This document shows positions 50,122-57,429 of a stretch of DNA of 64,000 nucleotides, piece by piece (position 1 is the stretch's first letter; each line of letters starts with the position of its first letter). The notes under the pieces were generated by a model. It did no database searches. It was not told the origin of the DNA and was given only the letters and a program-made list of their open reading frames with translations. This DNA is from Kaistia geumhonensis (GTDB lineage: Bacteria; Pseudomonadota; Alphaproteobacteria; Rhizobiales; Kaistiaceae), in assembly GCF_030815145.1 (NCBI RefSeq), contig NZ_JAUSWJ010000001.1, forward strand, positions 2,108,001 through 2,172,000. The letters run 5' to 3'. A program made the translations under genes and the position numbers.

Positions 50122-51078
50122 ATGACCGAGGGCCGCTCCCGCGCGTTCTACATCCTGTCGGCTATCTTCGCGCTCTACGTCCTCTTCCTCTACGGGCCGA
50201 CGATCACCATCCTCGTCCTCTCCTTCCAGGGACCGAGCGGCGGCATGACCTTCCCGATGAACGGGGTGTCGTTGCACTGGTTTCACAATCTGTGGGCCGG
50301 CATCGGCGTGCCGAACGTCGTCGACGCGCTGCTGAACTCCCTGAAGCTCGGCCTCGTCGTCACCGCGCTCACGGTCGTCATCTCGATCATGGCCGGCTAT
50401 GCCTTCCGCCGCCGCTTCCGCGGCCAGGACGCGCTGTTCTTCACGGCGATCGCGAGCCTGATCCTGCCCTCGATCATTGTCTCGCTCGGCATTGCCCTCG
50501 AGTTCCAGCTCGTCAACCAGACCATCATCGGCTGGGGCGACACACTGGTCGACAACTATGTCGACATCGACAATCCGACCGCCTGGACCAATTTCCTCGG
50601 CCAGGTCGGCATCTTGATCCAGGACAATTTCCAGACCGTGATGGGCCTCTTCACCTCCGGCCTCGGCGCGCACCTCACCTGGACGCTGCCCTTCGGCCTG
50701 CTCATCATGTTCGCGGTCTTCAACCGCTTCAATCCGGCCTACGAGGAAGCGGCGCGCGACCTCGGCGCCTCGCCGTGGCAGACCTTCCGCTTCGTGGTGC
50801 TGCCGATCATCCTGCCCTCGCTCGTCGGCGTGGCGCTGTTCGGCTTCACGCTGTCCTGGGACGAGATCGCCCGCTCCAGCCAGGCCGTCGGCTCGGCCAA
50901 TACGCTGCCGCTCACGCTGCGCGGCCTGACGACCACGGTGACGACGCCGGTGATCTATGCGCTCGGCACCGTGACGACCGCCGTCTCCTTCGCCGTCATC
51001 GCACTTGCCTTCGCCACTGTCCTCCTCGTCCAGGCGCGCCGCCGCCGCAACGGCTCCGACGCCGGCAAAGGCGTCTAG
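50122..51078 (+). CDS. ABC transporter permease, PotC type
   Basis: A 318-residue permease, longer than PotC by a periplasmic insert (GDTLVDNYVDIDNPTAWTNF region, about residues 138-160). The coupling loop is YEEAARDLGASPWQTFRFVV. It starts immediately after its partner, and the racemase-like gene follows 54 bases downstream on the same strand. Confidence 0.92.
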   Translation: MTEGRSRAFYILSAIFALYVLFLYGPTITILVLSFQGPSGGMTFPMNGVSLHWFHNLWAGIGVPNVVDALLNSLKLGLVVTALTVVISIMAGYAFRRRFRGQDALFFTAIASLILPSIIVSLGIALEFQLVNQTIIGWGDTLVDNYVDIDNPTAWTNFLGQVGILIQDNFQTVMGLFTSGLGAHLTWTLPFGLLIMFAVFNRFNPAYEEAARDLGASPWQTFRFVVLPIILPSLVGVALFGFTLSWDEIARSSQAVGSANTLPLTLRGLTTTVTTPVIYALGTVTTAVSFAVIALAFATVLLVQARRRRNGSDAGKGV

Positions 51079-51132
51079 AAGGCGGAATCGGACATGCTAC
51101 TGTCCGCGTCCATCGCGGAGGGGAGCGGCAGC

Positions 51133-51858
51133 ATGCGCATCCAGATCATCAATCCCGGCAGCGCGGCTGCCACGCGCGTGGCGGCGGCGGCCCGCACCTT
51201 CGCCGGCCCCGGGACAGAGATCGCCGCCGTCACGGTCGACGACGCGCCGGCCTCGATCGAAGGCCCGGTCGAGGCGGCCCTCGCCTTGCCCGGCATCCTC
51301 GATGCGCTGGTGCTCGGCGCCGCCGGCGGCGCGGTGGCGCATGTGATTGCAAGCTTCGACGATCCCGGCCTCGACGCGGCGCGCGCGCTGGCGAGGGGGC
51401 CGGTGATCGGCATCGGCGAAGCCGCATTCCACTGCGCCTCGCTGGTCGCCGGCCGCTTCACCGTCGTGACGACGCATGTTCGGACCGTCCCGGTGCTCGC
51501 CGGCAATCTCGACCGCTACGGCCTCTCAAGGCGCTGCGCCGGCATCCGCGCAGCTGAAGTGTCGCTGCTGGCGCTCGACGACCCGCATTCGGCGGCCCGC
51601 GACCGTGTCTCCGCCGAGATCGACCGCGCCATCCGCGAGGACAGGGCCGAGGCGATCGTACTCGGCATGGCGGGGATGGTCGAACTCGCCCGCTCGCTCG
51701 CTATCGAGCACGGACTGCCCGTCGTCGAGGGGGTGTCGGCGGCGGTTCGCCTCGCCGAGGGGCTCGTCGCGCTCGGGCTTCCGACCTCGAAGATCGGCGG
51801 CTGGGCGCCGCCGCGACGCAAGTCGCTGCCGCCCCGGCTCGCCGGCGCGGTGGATTGA
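51133..51858 (+). CDS. Hydantoin/Asp-Glu racemase homologue lacking both catalytic cysteines
   Basis: A 241-residue protein aligned along its length with hydantoin racemases: MRIQIINPGSAAATRVAAAA, IGEAAFHCASLVAGRFTVVT, RRCAGIRAAEVSLLAL, and HGLPVVEGVSAAVRLAEGL. The two cysteines that act as acid and base in this family normally lie in ACFxDPGLDAAR and in LGCAGM. Here the first is IASFDDPGLDAAR (serine) and the second IVLGMAGM (methionine). The ordinary two-base racemisation therefore looks impossible. The fold is otherwise intact and the gene is not frameshifted. It could bind rather than convert the transporter's substrate, or catalyse another reaction. GGGGAG precedes the ATG at 51133. Confidence 0.85.
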   Translation: MRIQIINPGSAAATRVAAAARTFAGPGTEIAAVTVDDAPASIEGPVEAALALPGILDALVLGAAGGAVAHVIASFDDPGLDAARALARGPVIGIGEAAFHCASLVAGRFTVVTTHVRTVPVLAGNLDRYGLSRRCAGIRAAEVSLLALDDPHSAARDRVSAEIDRAIREDRAEAIVLGMAGMVELARSLAIEHGLPVVEGVSAAVRLAEGLVALGLPTSKIGGWAPPRRKSLPPRLAGAVD

Positions 51859-51881
51859 GGCCGAGAGCGGGGGAACCCGGC

Positions 51882-51906
51882 GATGACTGCGCCGTTGGGC
51901 GCATGC
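51882..51906 (+). promoter_or_regulatory. EcfG-type promoter upstream of the DUF883 operon
   Basis: GGAAC (51882-51886), 16 bases, CGTT (51903-51906): an exact EcfG consensus, 153 bases upstream of the DUF883 gene and in its direction. The leader is long, so a second promoter nearer the gene cannot be excluded. Confidence 0.6.
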
Positions 51907-52058
51907 CGGCAGTACCGATGCGCATTCGATAACCGCGCCACGGGTTCCTTCGCCCGACCGCTCGCCAACGCGCTATAGTGGCGGCGGCCGGGCATCGAGC
52001 ATGTCCGGCCAGAATTCCGGGTCCGCCGAGGGCGTGACCGCTTCAGAAGGAGTGCACG

Positions 52059-52361
52059 ATGGCAGACAAGACCGCACCCGATCTTGCCGAGCAGATGAAG
52101 GCGATCCAGTCCGAGTTGCTCGCTTTGTCCGAGACCGTTCGCTCCTATACGCGCGATCACGCGGCGGCCGGGGCCGAAGCGGTGCGCGACGCAGCGAGCC
52201 GTGCCGGCAGTGCCGCTCACGACGCCGCCGAGGAGGCGCGCCGCCGCGGCGAGCATCTGGCCGAGGATCTGCAGGGGCACATCACCGCCAACCCGCTGCC
52301 GGCCGTACTCGTCGCCGCCGGCATCGGCCTCGTGATCGGCGCGATTCTCGGTCGCCGATGA
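52059..52361 (+). CDS. DUF883 (ElaB/YqjD-like) membrane-anchored protein
   Basis: A 100-residue protein: a helical, charged N-terminal part (DLAEQMKAIQSELLALSETV, then an alanine-rich amphipathic helix) and a C-terminal membrane helix PLPAVLVAAGIGLVIGAILG ending RR. This is the layout of ElaB/YqjD proteins, which are stationary-phase membrane proteins in E. coli. AGAAGGAGTGCACG precedes the ATG. The stop overlaps the next start (ATGA). Confidence 0.85.
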   Translation: MADKTAPDLAEQMKAIQSELLALSETVRSYTRDHAAAGAEAVRDAASRAGSAAHDAAEEARRRGEHLAEDLQGHITANPLPAVLVAAGIGLVIGAILGRR

Positions 52362-52705
52362 GCGGGATCTTCGCAGCGCTTGCGAGCGTCGCCACCGCCG
52401 TCGCCACCGAGGCGACGGCGAGGACGCTGAAGAAGCTCGCGTGGATGGCGCTCGCAGCCGTCTTCATCCTGCTTGGCGTCGCCTTCGCCGGAGCGGCTGG
52501 CTACGACGCGCTCGTCGTGGCGCTCGGCCCGCGCACCGCGAAGCTGATCTTCGCCGGGACGTTCGTGCTGATCGGGCTGATCATCATGGTGTCGGTGAAT
52601 TATGGCGGCCGGAGCAGACGCCGGCGGCCGGAAAGCGGCGACACGACCACGGCCGCCGTCGCCTTCGCGATGGGCCTTCTTTCAGGCCTCGGCCGCCGGC
52701 GCTGA
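52358..52705 (+). CDS. Small two-helix membrane protein, phage-holin-like
   Basis: A 115-residue protein with two hydrophobic segments, LAWMALAAVFILLGVAFAGA and LIFAGTFVLIGLIIMVSVNY, between basic ends. It resembles the phage-holin-superfamily or DUF1469-like partners often paired with DUF883 genes; function unknown. Start and stop of the pair overlap by four bases. The last codons form the left arm of the operon's terminator. Confidence 0.72.
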   Translation: MSGIFAALASVATAVATEATARTLKKLAWMALAAVFILLGVAFAGAAGYDALVVALGPRTAKLIFAGTFVLIGLIIMVSVNYGGRSRRRRPESGDTTTAAVAFAMGLLSGLGRRR

Positions 52706-52721
52706 CGCCGGCGGTCCTTTT
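52693..52721 (+). terminator. Intrinsic terminator of the DUF883 operon
   Basis: CCGCCGGCG-CTGA-CGCCGGCGG-TCCTTTT: a perfect nine-pair stem with a T-rich tail. The loop contains the stop codon of the upstream gene. On the other strand it has no T tract, so it does not serve phyR. Confidence 0.85.
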
Positions 52722-52733
52722 CCCGTTATACGG

Positions 52734-53537
52734 TCAGGCCGCCATCGAGGCGGTCGAATTGAAGAACAGCGCCTGGCTGATCGCGGCCTTCACGGTCCGC
52801 GGATCGAAGGGCTTCGTCAGCAGGAAGGTCGGCTCCGGGCGCTCGCCCGTGAGCAGGCGCTGCGGGAAGGCGGTGATGAAGATCACCGGCACGCTGAAGC
52901 CCGACAGGATATCCTTCACCGCATCGATGCCCGACGAACCGTCCGCGAGCTGGATATCGGCGAGGACGAGGCCCGGCTGCTCGGCACCGGCGGCGGCGAC
53001 CGCCTCGGTGCGGGTGCGGGCGATGGCGGCGACCTCGTGGCCGAGTTCCTGGACGATCCCCGAGAGATCCATCGAGATCATCGGCTCGTCCTCGATGATG
53101 AGGACGCGCGTGCGGGTCTGGCGGTCGATCTCGGCCATCGCCTTCGCGATGAGCGGCTGGACCTCGGACACCGGAACATCCATCACGGCGGCGGTATCGG
53201 CATCCGAGAAGCCCTCGACGACCGAGAGCAGCAGTGCCTGACGGCTCTCGGGGGTCATCGCGGCGAGACGCTGCTGCGCGGTCGCCTCCTGGCGGCTGAT
53301 CCCGTCCAGCTCGGCGTCGCCGCCGACCTGCGTGCCCGACCAGATGGCGTGGAACAGGCGATAGAGCGCAACTTTGGGATGGATATCGCGTTGAATGGCC
53401 GAGGGCTCGTTGACGATGGCCTGCAGGCAGGCGCGCACATAGGCGTCGCCGCTCTTCTGGCCGCCGGTCAGCGCACGGGCATAGCGGCGCAGGAAAGGCA
53501 GATGCGGAGCCAGCATCTGCGACAGGCTGTCGGGCAT
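52734..53537 (-). CDS. phyR: General stress response regulator PhyR
   Basis: A 267-residue anti-anti-sigma factor. The N-terminal half is sigma-like (LAPHLPFLRRYARALTGGQK, then DADTAAVMDVPVSEVQPLIA) and the C-terminal half a receiver: TRVLIIEDEPMISMDLSGIV, the phospho-accepting aspartate in LVLADIQLADGSSGIDAV, and the PhyR-type VIFITAFPQRLLTGERPEP. When phosphorylated it binds NepR and frees EcfG. AAGGGGGAAACC precedes the ATG. No histidine kinase gene is adjacent. Confidence 0.95.
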   Translation of the reverse strand: MPDSLSQMLAPHLPFLRRYARALTGGQKSGDAYVRACLQAIVNEPSAIQRDIHPKVALYRLFHAIWSGTQVGGDAELDGISRQEATAQQRLAAMTPESRQALLLSVVEGFSDADTAAVMDVPVSEVQPLIAKAMAEIDRQTRTRVLIIEDEPMISMDLSGIVQELGHEVAAIARTRTEAVAAAGAEQPGLVLADIQLADGSSGIDAVKDILSGFSVPVIFITAFPQRLLTGERPEPTFLLTKPFDPRTVKAAISQALFFNSTASMAA

Positions 53538-53574
53538 GGTTTCCCCCTTGCAAGGATGTCGCATTCCCGGCGCA

Positions 53575-53599
53575 AACGTGCCACGCGCGGAAAGGTTCC
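53575..53599 (-). promoter_or_regulatory. EcfG-type promoter of phyR
   Basis: On the minus strand GGAAC (53599-53595), 16 bases, CGTT (53578-53575): exact EcfG consensus, 38 bases before the phyR start. This implies positive feedback of the general stress response on phyR. Confidence 0.8.
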
Positions 53600-53607
53600 G
53601 AAAGACG

Positions 53608-53632
53608 GGAACCAAAATTAAGTCCGCGCATT
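53608..53632 (+). promoter_or_regulatory. EcfG-like promoter of nepR-ecfG (one mismatch)
   Basis: GGAAC (53608-53612), 16 bases, CATT (53629-53632), one base from the consensus. It is back to back with the phyR promoter: their -35 elements form GGTTCC-N8-GGAACC. It reads towards nepR, 73 bases downstream. Confidence 0.6.
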
Positions 53633-53704
53633 GGAGGTCGCTGTGAGCCGAGCGGAGGCAGGAGAGGGTCCGGTCGACAGTCGACGTGAGAACGGGTGAG
53701 CCGC

Positions 53705-53968
53705 ATGGCAAATGCTGGGACAAACGAAGTGACGAATGACGAGAAGGATATGAAGGGGGACGCGCATTTGTCCCCGTCCGTCGGCTCTGCCGCGGCAAGG
53801 GGCGGCGCGCCTCAGCGCGACGGCAAGGAAGACTGGATCGGCCGCCAGTTGCGCCGCGTCTTCGACGATGCCCTGAACGAGCCGCTGCCCGACGACATCA
53901 TGTCGCTGCTGGAACGGATCGATGAGCATCCGTCCGAGCAGGCCAAGCCCGAATCCAAGAACGGCTGA
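53705..53968 (+). CDS. nepR: Anti-sigma factor NepR
   Basis: An 87-residue protein. The conserved core DWIGRQLRRVFDDALNEPLP followed by DDIMSLLERID is the two-helix region that binds EcfG or PhyR. The rest is polar and disordered-looking. The ATG at 53705 is used; a GTG three codons earlier is possible. It lies 50 bases upstream of ecfG and divergent from phyR, the usual arrangement. Confidence 0.93.
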   Translation: MANAGTNEVTNDEKDMKGDAHLSPSVGSAAARGGAPQRDGKEDWIGRQLRRVFDDALNEPLPDDIMSLLERIDEHPSEQAKPESKNG

Positions 53969-54018
53969 CCAGAGCCGCCGACCCACCGGCCTTTCGGCCT
54001 GGTGCCGAGGAGCGTTGC

Positions 54019-54561
54019 ATGAAGAATGAACTCGTCGAGGCTCTGCCGATGCTGCGCGCCTTCGCACGCTCGCTGTGCGGCAATCGCGATCGGGCCGACG
54101 ACCTCGTCCAGGAGACCGTGATGCGGGCCCTGGCGAACCGCGACAAGTTTCAGGAAGGCACCAACCTGCATGCCTGGCTGGTGACGATCCTGCGCAATCA
54201 GTATTACTCCGAGATCCGCAAGCGCCGCCGCGAGGTGGAGGATTCGGAAGGGACGCATGCGAGCCGCCTGTCGGACATCGCGGCGCAGCCCGGCCATCTG
54301 GAACTGGACGACTTCCTGCGCGCCATGCGGCTCCTGCCGGACGAGCAGCGCGAAGCCCTGGTCCTGATCGGCGCCAGCGGGTTCTCCTATGAAGAAGCCG
54401 CCGAGATCTGCGGCGTGCGAGTCGGCACCGTGAAGAGCCGCGTCTCGCGCGCCCGCTCGCGTCTCGACGAGATCATGAATGGCGGCGTCGACCTGCCCGG
54501 CGGCGACAGCGCGGAACGCTCCGCGAGCGAGATCGCGCAGGCGATGCGCCTGCGCGCCTGA
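54019..54561 (+). CDS. ecfG: General stress sigma factor EcfG
   Basis: A 180-residue extracytoplasmic-function sigma factor of group ECF15. Region 2: LRAFARSLCGNRDRADDLVQ then ETVMRALANRDKFQEGTNLH. Region 4: LPDEQREALVLIGASGFSYE then EAAEICGVRVGTVKSRVSRA. CGAGGAGCG precedes the ATG. It reads GGAAC-N16-CGTT promoters, several of which occur in this window. It is probably co-transcribed with nepR. Confidence 0.95.
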   Translation: MKNELVEALPMLRAFARSLCGNRDRADDLVQETVMRALANRDKFQEGTNLHAWLVTILRNQYYSEIRKRRREVEDSEGTHASRLSDIAAQPGHLELDDFLRAMRLLPDEQREALVLIGASGFSYEEAAEICGVRVGTVKSRVSRARSRLDEIMNGGVDLPGGDSAERSASEIAQAMRLRA

Positions 54562-54650
54562 CGATCACGGTCCCTGAACGCCACGAAATCGTCGGAAAGA
54601 GCGGCAACTGACCGCCCGGGCCACCGGGGAGCCCGACGGGGACTGGTTCG

Positions 54651-55556
54651 ATGACGTTCGAAGCGACGCGACGGCGCTGGCTGGAGCTCATGGGGCATGG
54701 TGCGGCGGCGGCTCTCGTGCTGCCGTCCGCCGCGGCGAACGCCCGACCGAAAACCGGGGACGGCCTCGTCGCGACGATCGCGGCCATCGAGGAGAAGCTC
54801 GGCGGCCGCATCGGCGTCTCGATCCACGACACCGACAGCGGGCGGCGCTGGGACCATCGCGGCGACGAGCGCTTTCCCATGTGCTCGACCTTCAAGCTGC
54901 TGGCAGCCGCCGCCATCCTCGAACGCGTCGACGACGGAACGGATTCGCTCGAGCGCCGCGTCATCATTCGCGAGCAGGATCTCGTCGACTATTCCCCGGT
55001 GCTCAAGGACCGCGTCGGCGGCAGCGGTGCGACGCTCGCCACCATCTGCCGCGCGGCCGTGACGCTCAGCGACAACACCGCCGGCAACATGATGCTGAAG
55101 TCGATCGGCGGGCCGCAGGGCTTCACCGCCTTCATGCGCAGCCTCGGCGACGGCGTCACGCGGCTCGATCGGCGCGAGCCGGAACTCAATACAGCCATTC
55201 CCGGCGACGAACGGGATACCACGTCGCCCAGGGCGATGACGGCGAGCGTGGAGACGCTGCTGTTCGGCCGGACGCTGTCGCCCCGCTCCCGTCGCCAGCT
55301 GGCGGACTGGATGCTCGATTGCAGAACGGGCGACGGGAAGCTGCGCGCCGGTCTTCCGAAGCGCTGGCGGATCGGCGAGAAGACGGGCGGCGGCTCAAAT
55401 GGCACCAGCAACGACGTCGCCGTGATCTGGCCGCCGGTCCGCGACGCGGTGATCGTCTCGGTCTTCGCCACCGGCAGCTCGGCCTCGCCCGAGGCCCGCA
55501 ACGGGGCCATCGCATCGATCGGCAAGGCGCTCGCGGAGACGATCCGCTCTTCCTGA
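54651..55556 (+). CDS. Class A beta-lactamase
   Basis: A 301-residue serine beta-lactamase. All active-site motifs are present: S79-T-F-K82 (in PMCSTFKLL), S140-D-N142 (in VTLSDNTAG), E176 in REPELN and K244-T-G (in GEKTGGGSNG). The N-terminus TRRRWLELMGHGAAAALVL looks like a Tat signal, as known for some mycobacterial and environmental class A enzymes. A cysteine precedes the catalytic serine, but its usual carbapenemase partner near KTG is absent. There is no AmpR-type regulator and no mobile element nearby, so it looks like a resident chromosomal gene. Confidence 0.93.
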   Translation: MTFEATRRRWLELMGHGAAAALVLPSAAANARPKTGDGLVATIAAIEEKLGGRIGVSIHDTDSGRRWDHRGDERFPMCSTFKLLAAAAILERVDDGTDSLERRVIIREQDLVDYSPVLKDRVGGSGATLATICRAAVTLSDNTAGNMMLKSIGGPQGFTAFMRSLGDGVTRLDRREPELNTAIPGDERDTTSPRAMTASVETLLFGRTLSPRSRRQLADWMLDCRTGDGKLRAGLPKRWRIGEKTGGGSNGTSNDVAVIWPPVRDAVIVSVFATGSSASPEARNGAIASIGKALAETIRSS

Positions 55557-55588
55557 TGTGAGAAGGTCTCCGCCGCTGACATGAAAAA

Positions 55589-55617
55589 GGCTCCGCCCGG
55601 AAGGCGGAGCCCTTTCG
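55589..55617. terminator. Bidirectional intrinsic terminator between the beta-lactamase and DUF1328 genes
   Basis: GGCTCCGCC-CGGAA-GGCGGAGCC is a perfect nine-pair stem. On the plus strand CTTTCG follows; on the minus strand GTTTTT-like TTTTTCAT follows. It lies between two convergent genes and can serve both. Confidence 0.82.
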
Positions 55618-55638
55618 TCGTCTCGCGGCCGCTGCGCG

Positions 55639-55803
55639 TCAGGCGCGGCGCATGAGATGCATCACCGCCGAGATCAGGAAGAGGATGATCGCGACGACGA
55701 AGATGATCTTGGCGATGCCGATGGCCGTGCCGGCGATGCCACCGAAACCGAGGACGGCCGCCACAAGCGCAACGATCAGGAAAAGAATAGCCCAGTTCAG
55801 CAT
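55639..55803 (-). CDS. DUF1328 (YtjA-like) small membrane protein
   Basis: A 54-residue protein made of two membrane helices: [20 protein letters not shown] and [20 protein letters not shown], ending LMRRA. The motif [15 protein letters not shown] between them is the DUF1328 signature. It is encoded on the minus strand and is too short for a routine ORF cut-off. Family members are often stress-induced; an EcfG-like promoter lies upstream. Confidence 0.88.
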   Translation of the reverse strand: MLNWAILFLIVALVAAVLGFGGIAGTAIGIAKIIFVVAIILFLISAVMHLMRRA

Positions 55804-55849
55804 CACGGAACTCCCGATTTAACCGCGGCCCAGCACCGCTCGGCGAAAC

Positions 55850-55874
55850 AATGCCGAGCTGCGGGAGGAGTTCC
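55850..55874 (-). promoter_or_regulatory. EcfG-like promoter of the DUF1328 gene (one mismatch)
   Basis: On the minus strand GGAAC (55874-55870), 16 bases, CATT (55853-55850). It shares its variant -10 with the nepR promoter. It lies 47 bases before the DUF1328 start. Confidence 0.5.
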
Positions 55875-55890
55875 GTGCCTTCGCTTCGCC

Positions 55891-56991
55891 TTATTCACTT
55901 CCCTCGCGGCCGGTGATCTCGATGCCGAAGCCCTGCAGTCCGACATATTGCCGTTCCTGCGAGGTGATGAGGCGGATCGAGCGCACTTTCAGGTCGCGCA
56001 GGATCTGGGCGCCGACGCCGATCTCGCGCCAGCGCTCCTTGCGCTGGCGGGCAGAGAGATGCTTCTCCTCGCCATCGCTCGCCAGCGAGCCGTCGGGCCG
56101 CTGGACGGCGGGATCGCGGATCATCAGGAAGACGCCGCGATCGGCGGTGCCGACCTTGCGCAGTGTCGTCTCGAGCCAGCTCTTCGAATCCGGGCCGCGC
56201 GCGACGAGATCGCTGATCGGGTTGGCGCGATGGATGCGCACCAGCACGTCCGGCTGCTCCGCGACATCACCGAAGACGATCGCGAGATGCTGGATCGGAT
56301 CGAACGGCGTCTCGTAGACATAGGCCGTCGCCGTGCGACCGCCGACCGGCACCTGGAAGCTGTCGACTTCCTTGACGAAGCTCTCGGTCCGCGCGCGATA
56401 GGCAATGAGATCCTCGATGGTGACGATCTTGAGCCCGTGCTCGGCGGCGAATTCCAACAGTTGCGGCAACCGCTTGACGGTGCCGTCGTCGTTGACGACC
56501 TCGGCGAGGACGCCGGCGGCCTCGAGACCGGCCAGGCGCGCGAGGTCGATCGCCGCCTCGGTGTGGCCCGAGCGGATCAGCACGCCGCCGTCGCGGGCGA
56601 TGAGCGGGAAGATGTGGCCGGGGCGCAGGAAGTCGGCCGCGGTGCAGTTGTCGTTCGCGAGCGCCTGGATGGTGTTGGCGCGCTCCTCGGCCGAGATGCC
56701 GGTGGTGAGGCCGACGCGGTAGTCGACCGTCACCGTGAAGGCGGTGCGCATCGGGTCGCGGTTGTTGGCGACCATGGGCGGCAGGTGCAGCTCTTCCGCG
56801 CGGTCTGGCGTCAGCGGCACGCAGATGATGCCGCTCGTGTGGCGGATCATGAAGGCGACGTTCTCCGGGGTCGCCTTCGAGGCGGCCATGATCAGGTCGC
56901 CCTCGTTCTCGCGGTCGGTGTCGTCGACGACGACCACCAGTTCGCCGGCGGCGATCGCGGCGATCGCCTCCTCAACCTTGTTCAGCGCCAT
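55891..56991 (-). CDS. ribB: 3,4-dihydroxy-2-butanone-4-phosphate synthase with a degenerate GTP cyclohydrolase II domain
   Basis: A 366-residue RibBA-type protein. The first ~205 residues are a complete RibB domain: VVVVDDTDRENEGDLIMAAS, the catalytic loop, DNCTAADFLRPGHIFPLIAR and SGHTEAAIDLARLAGL. The second domain has the GCH2 fold but has lost the zinc site: where active enzymes read HSECLTGD and later CDCG, this one reads RIHRANPISDLVARG and has no cysteines. It should therefore make the butanone phosphate only. Similar inactive second domains are known in rhizobia. No FMN riboswitch precedes it. Confidence 0.92.
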   Translation of the reverse strand: MALNKVEEAIAAIAAGELVVVVDDTDRENEGDLIMAASKATPENVAFMIRHTSGIICVPLTPDRAEELHLPPMVANNRDPMRTAFTVTVDYRVGLTTGISAEERANTIQALANDNCTAADFLRPGHIFPLIARDGGVLIRSGHTEAAIDLARLAGLEAAGVLAEVVNDDGTVKRLPQLLEFAAEHGLKIVTIEDLIAYRARTESFVKEVDSFQVPVGGRTATAYVYETPFDPIQHLAIVFGDVAEQPDVLVRIHRANPISDLVARGPDSKSWLETTLRKVGTADRGVFLMIRDPAVQRPDGSLASDGEEKHLSARQRKERWREIGVGAQILRDLKVRSIRLITSQERQYVGLQGFGIEITGREGSE

Positions 56992-57093
56992 GACCCCGTT
57001 TCCCGCATGCTTCGGACGGGGTGTCTTAGCAGCGAACTCCCCCGCCGCGCCAGCGCTCGCGCCGGTTGACGCCCTGTTCAGCCGGCGGAGCCG

Positions 57094-57402
57094 TCAGTGC
57101 TCGAGGTCGTAGACGATCAGCCCGTCGAGCCCGCCTTCCGCGGCCGCGACGACCATCTTGCCGACCTTGGCGTGCTCCTCGTCGACGAGATAGGCGTCGC
57201 GGGCCGCGGCGTCGGCGAAGGTGACGATGAAGCCCTCGGAATGGCCCTTGTCGAGGCCTTCCGGGCTCACATTCGGCGAAACGATGACGTCGAGCATGCC
57301 GGGAATGCGCGGCTTGAGCGCCTCGACGGCGGCATAGATGCGCTGGCGGGCGGCGGCGTCGGTCTCGGCGCGATAGCGGATGAAGACGCAATGGGTGATC
57401 AT
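57094..57402 (-). CDS. Dabb-family (stress-responsive A/B barrel) protein
   Basis: A 102-residue ferredoxin-like barrel protein: MITHCVFIRYRAETDAAARQ, PGMLDVIVSPNVSPEGLDKG, SEGFIVTFADAAARDAYLVD, then HAKVGKMVVAAAEGGLDGLI. Such proteins form dimers and some act as small enzymes or carriers. It lies 27 bases downstream of the GMC oxidoreductase gene on the same strand and may be part of that pathway. Confidence 0.85.
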   Translation of the reverse strand: MITHCVFIRYRAETDAAARQRIYAAVEALKPRIPGMLDVIVSPNVSPEGLDKGHSEGFIVTFADAAARDAYLVDEEHAKVGKMVVAAAEGGLDGLIVYDLEH

Positions 57403-57429
57403 GGGTGTTTCCGTTTCCCGGGGATCTCT

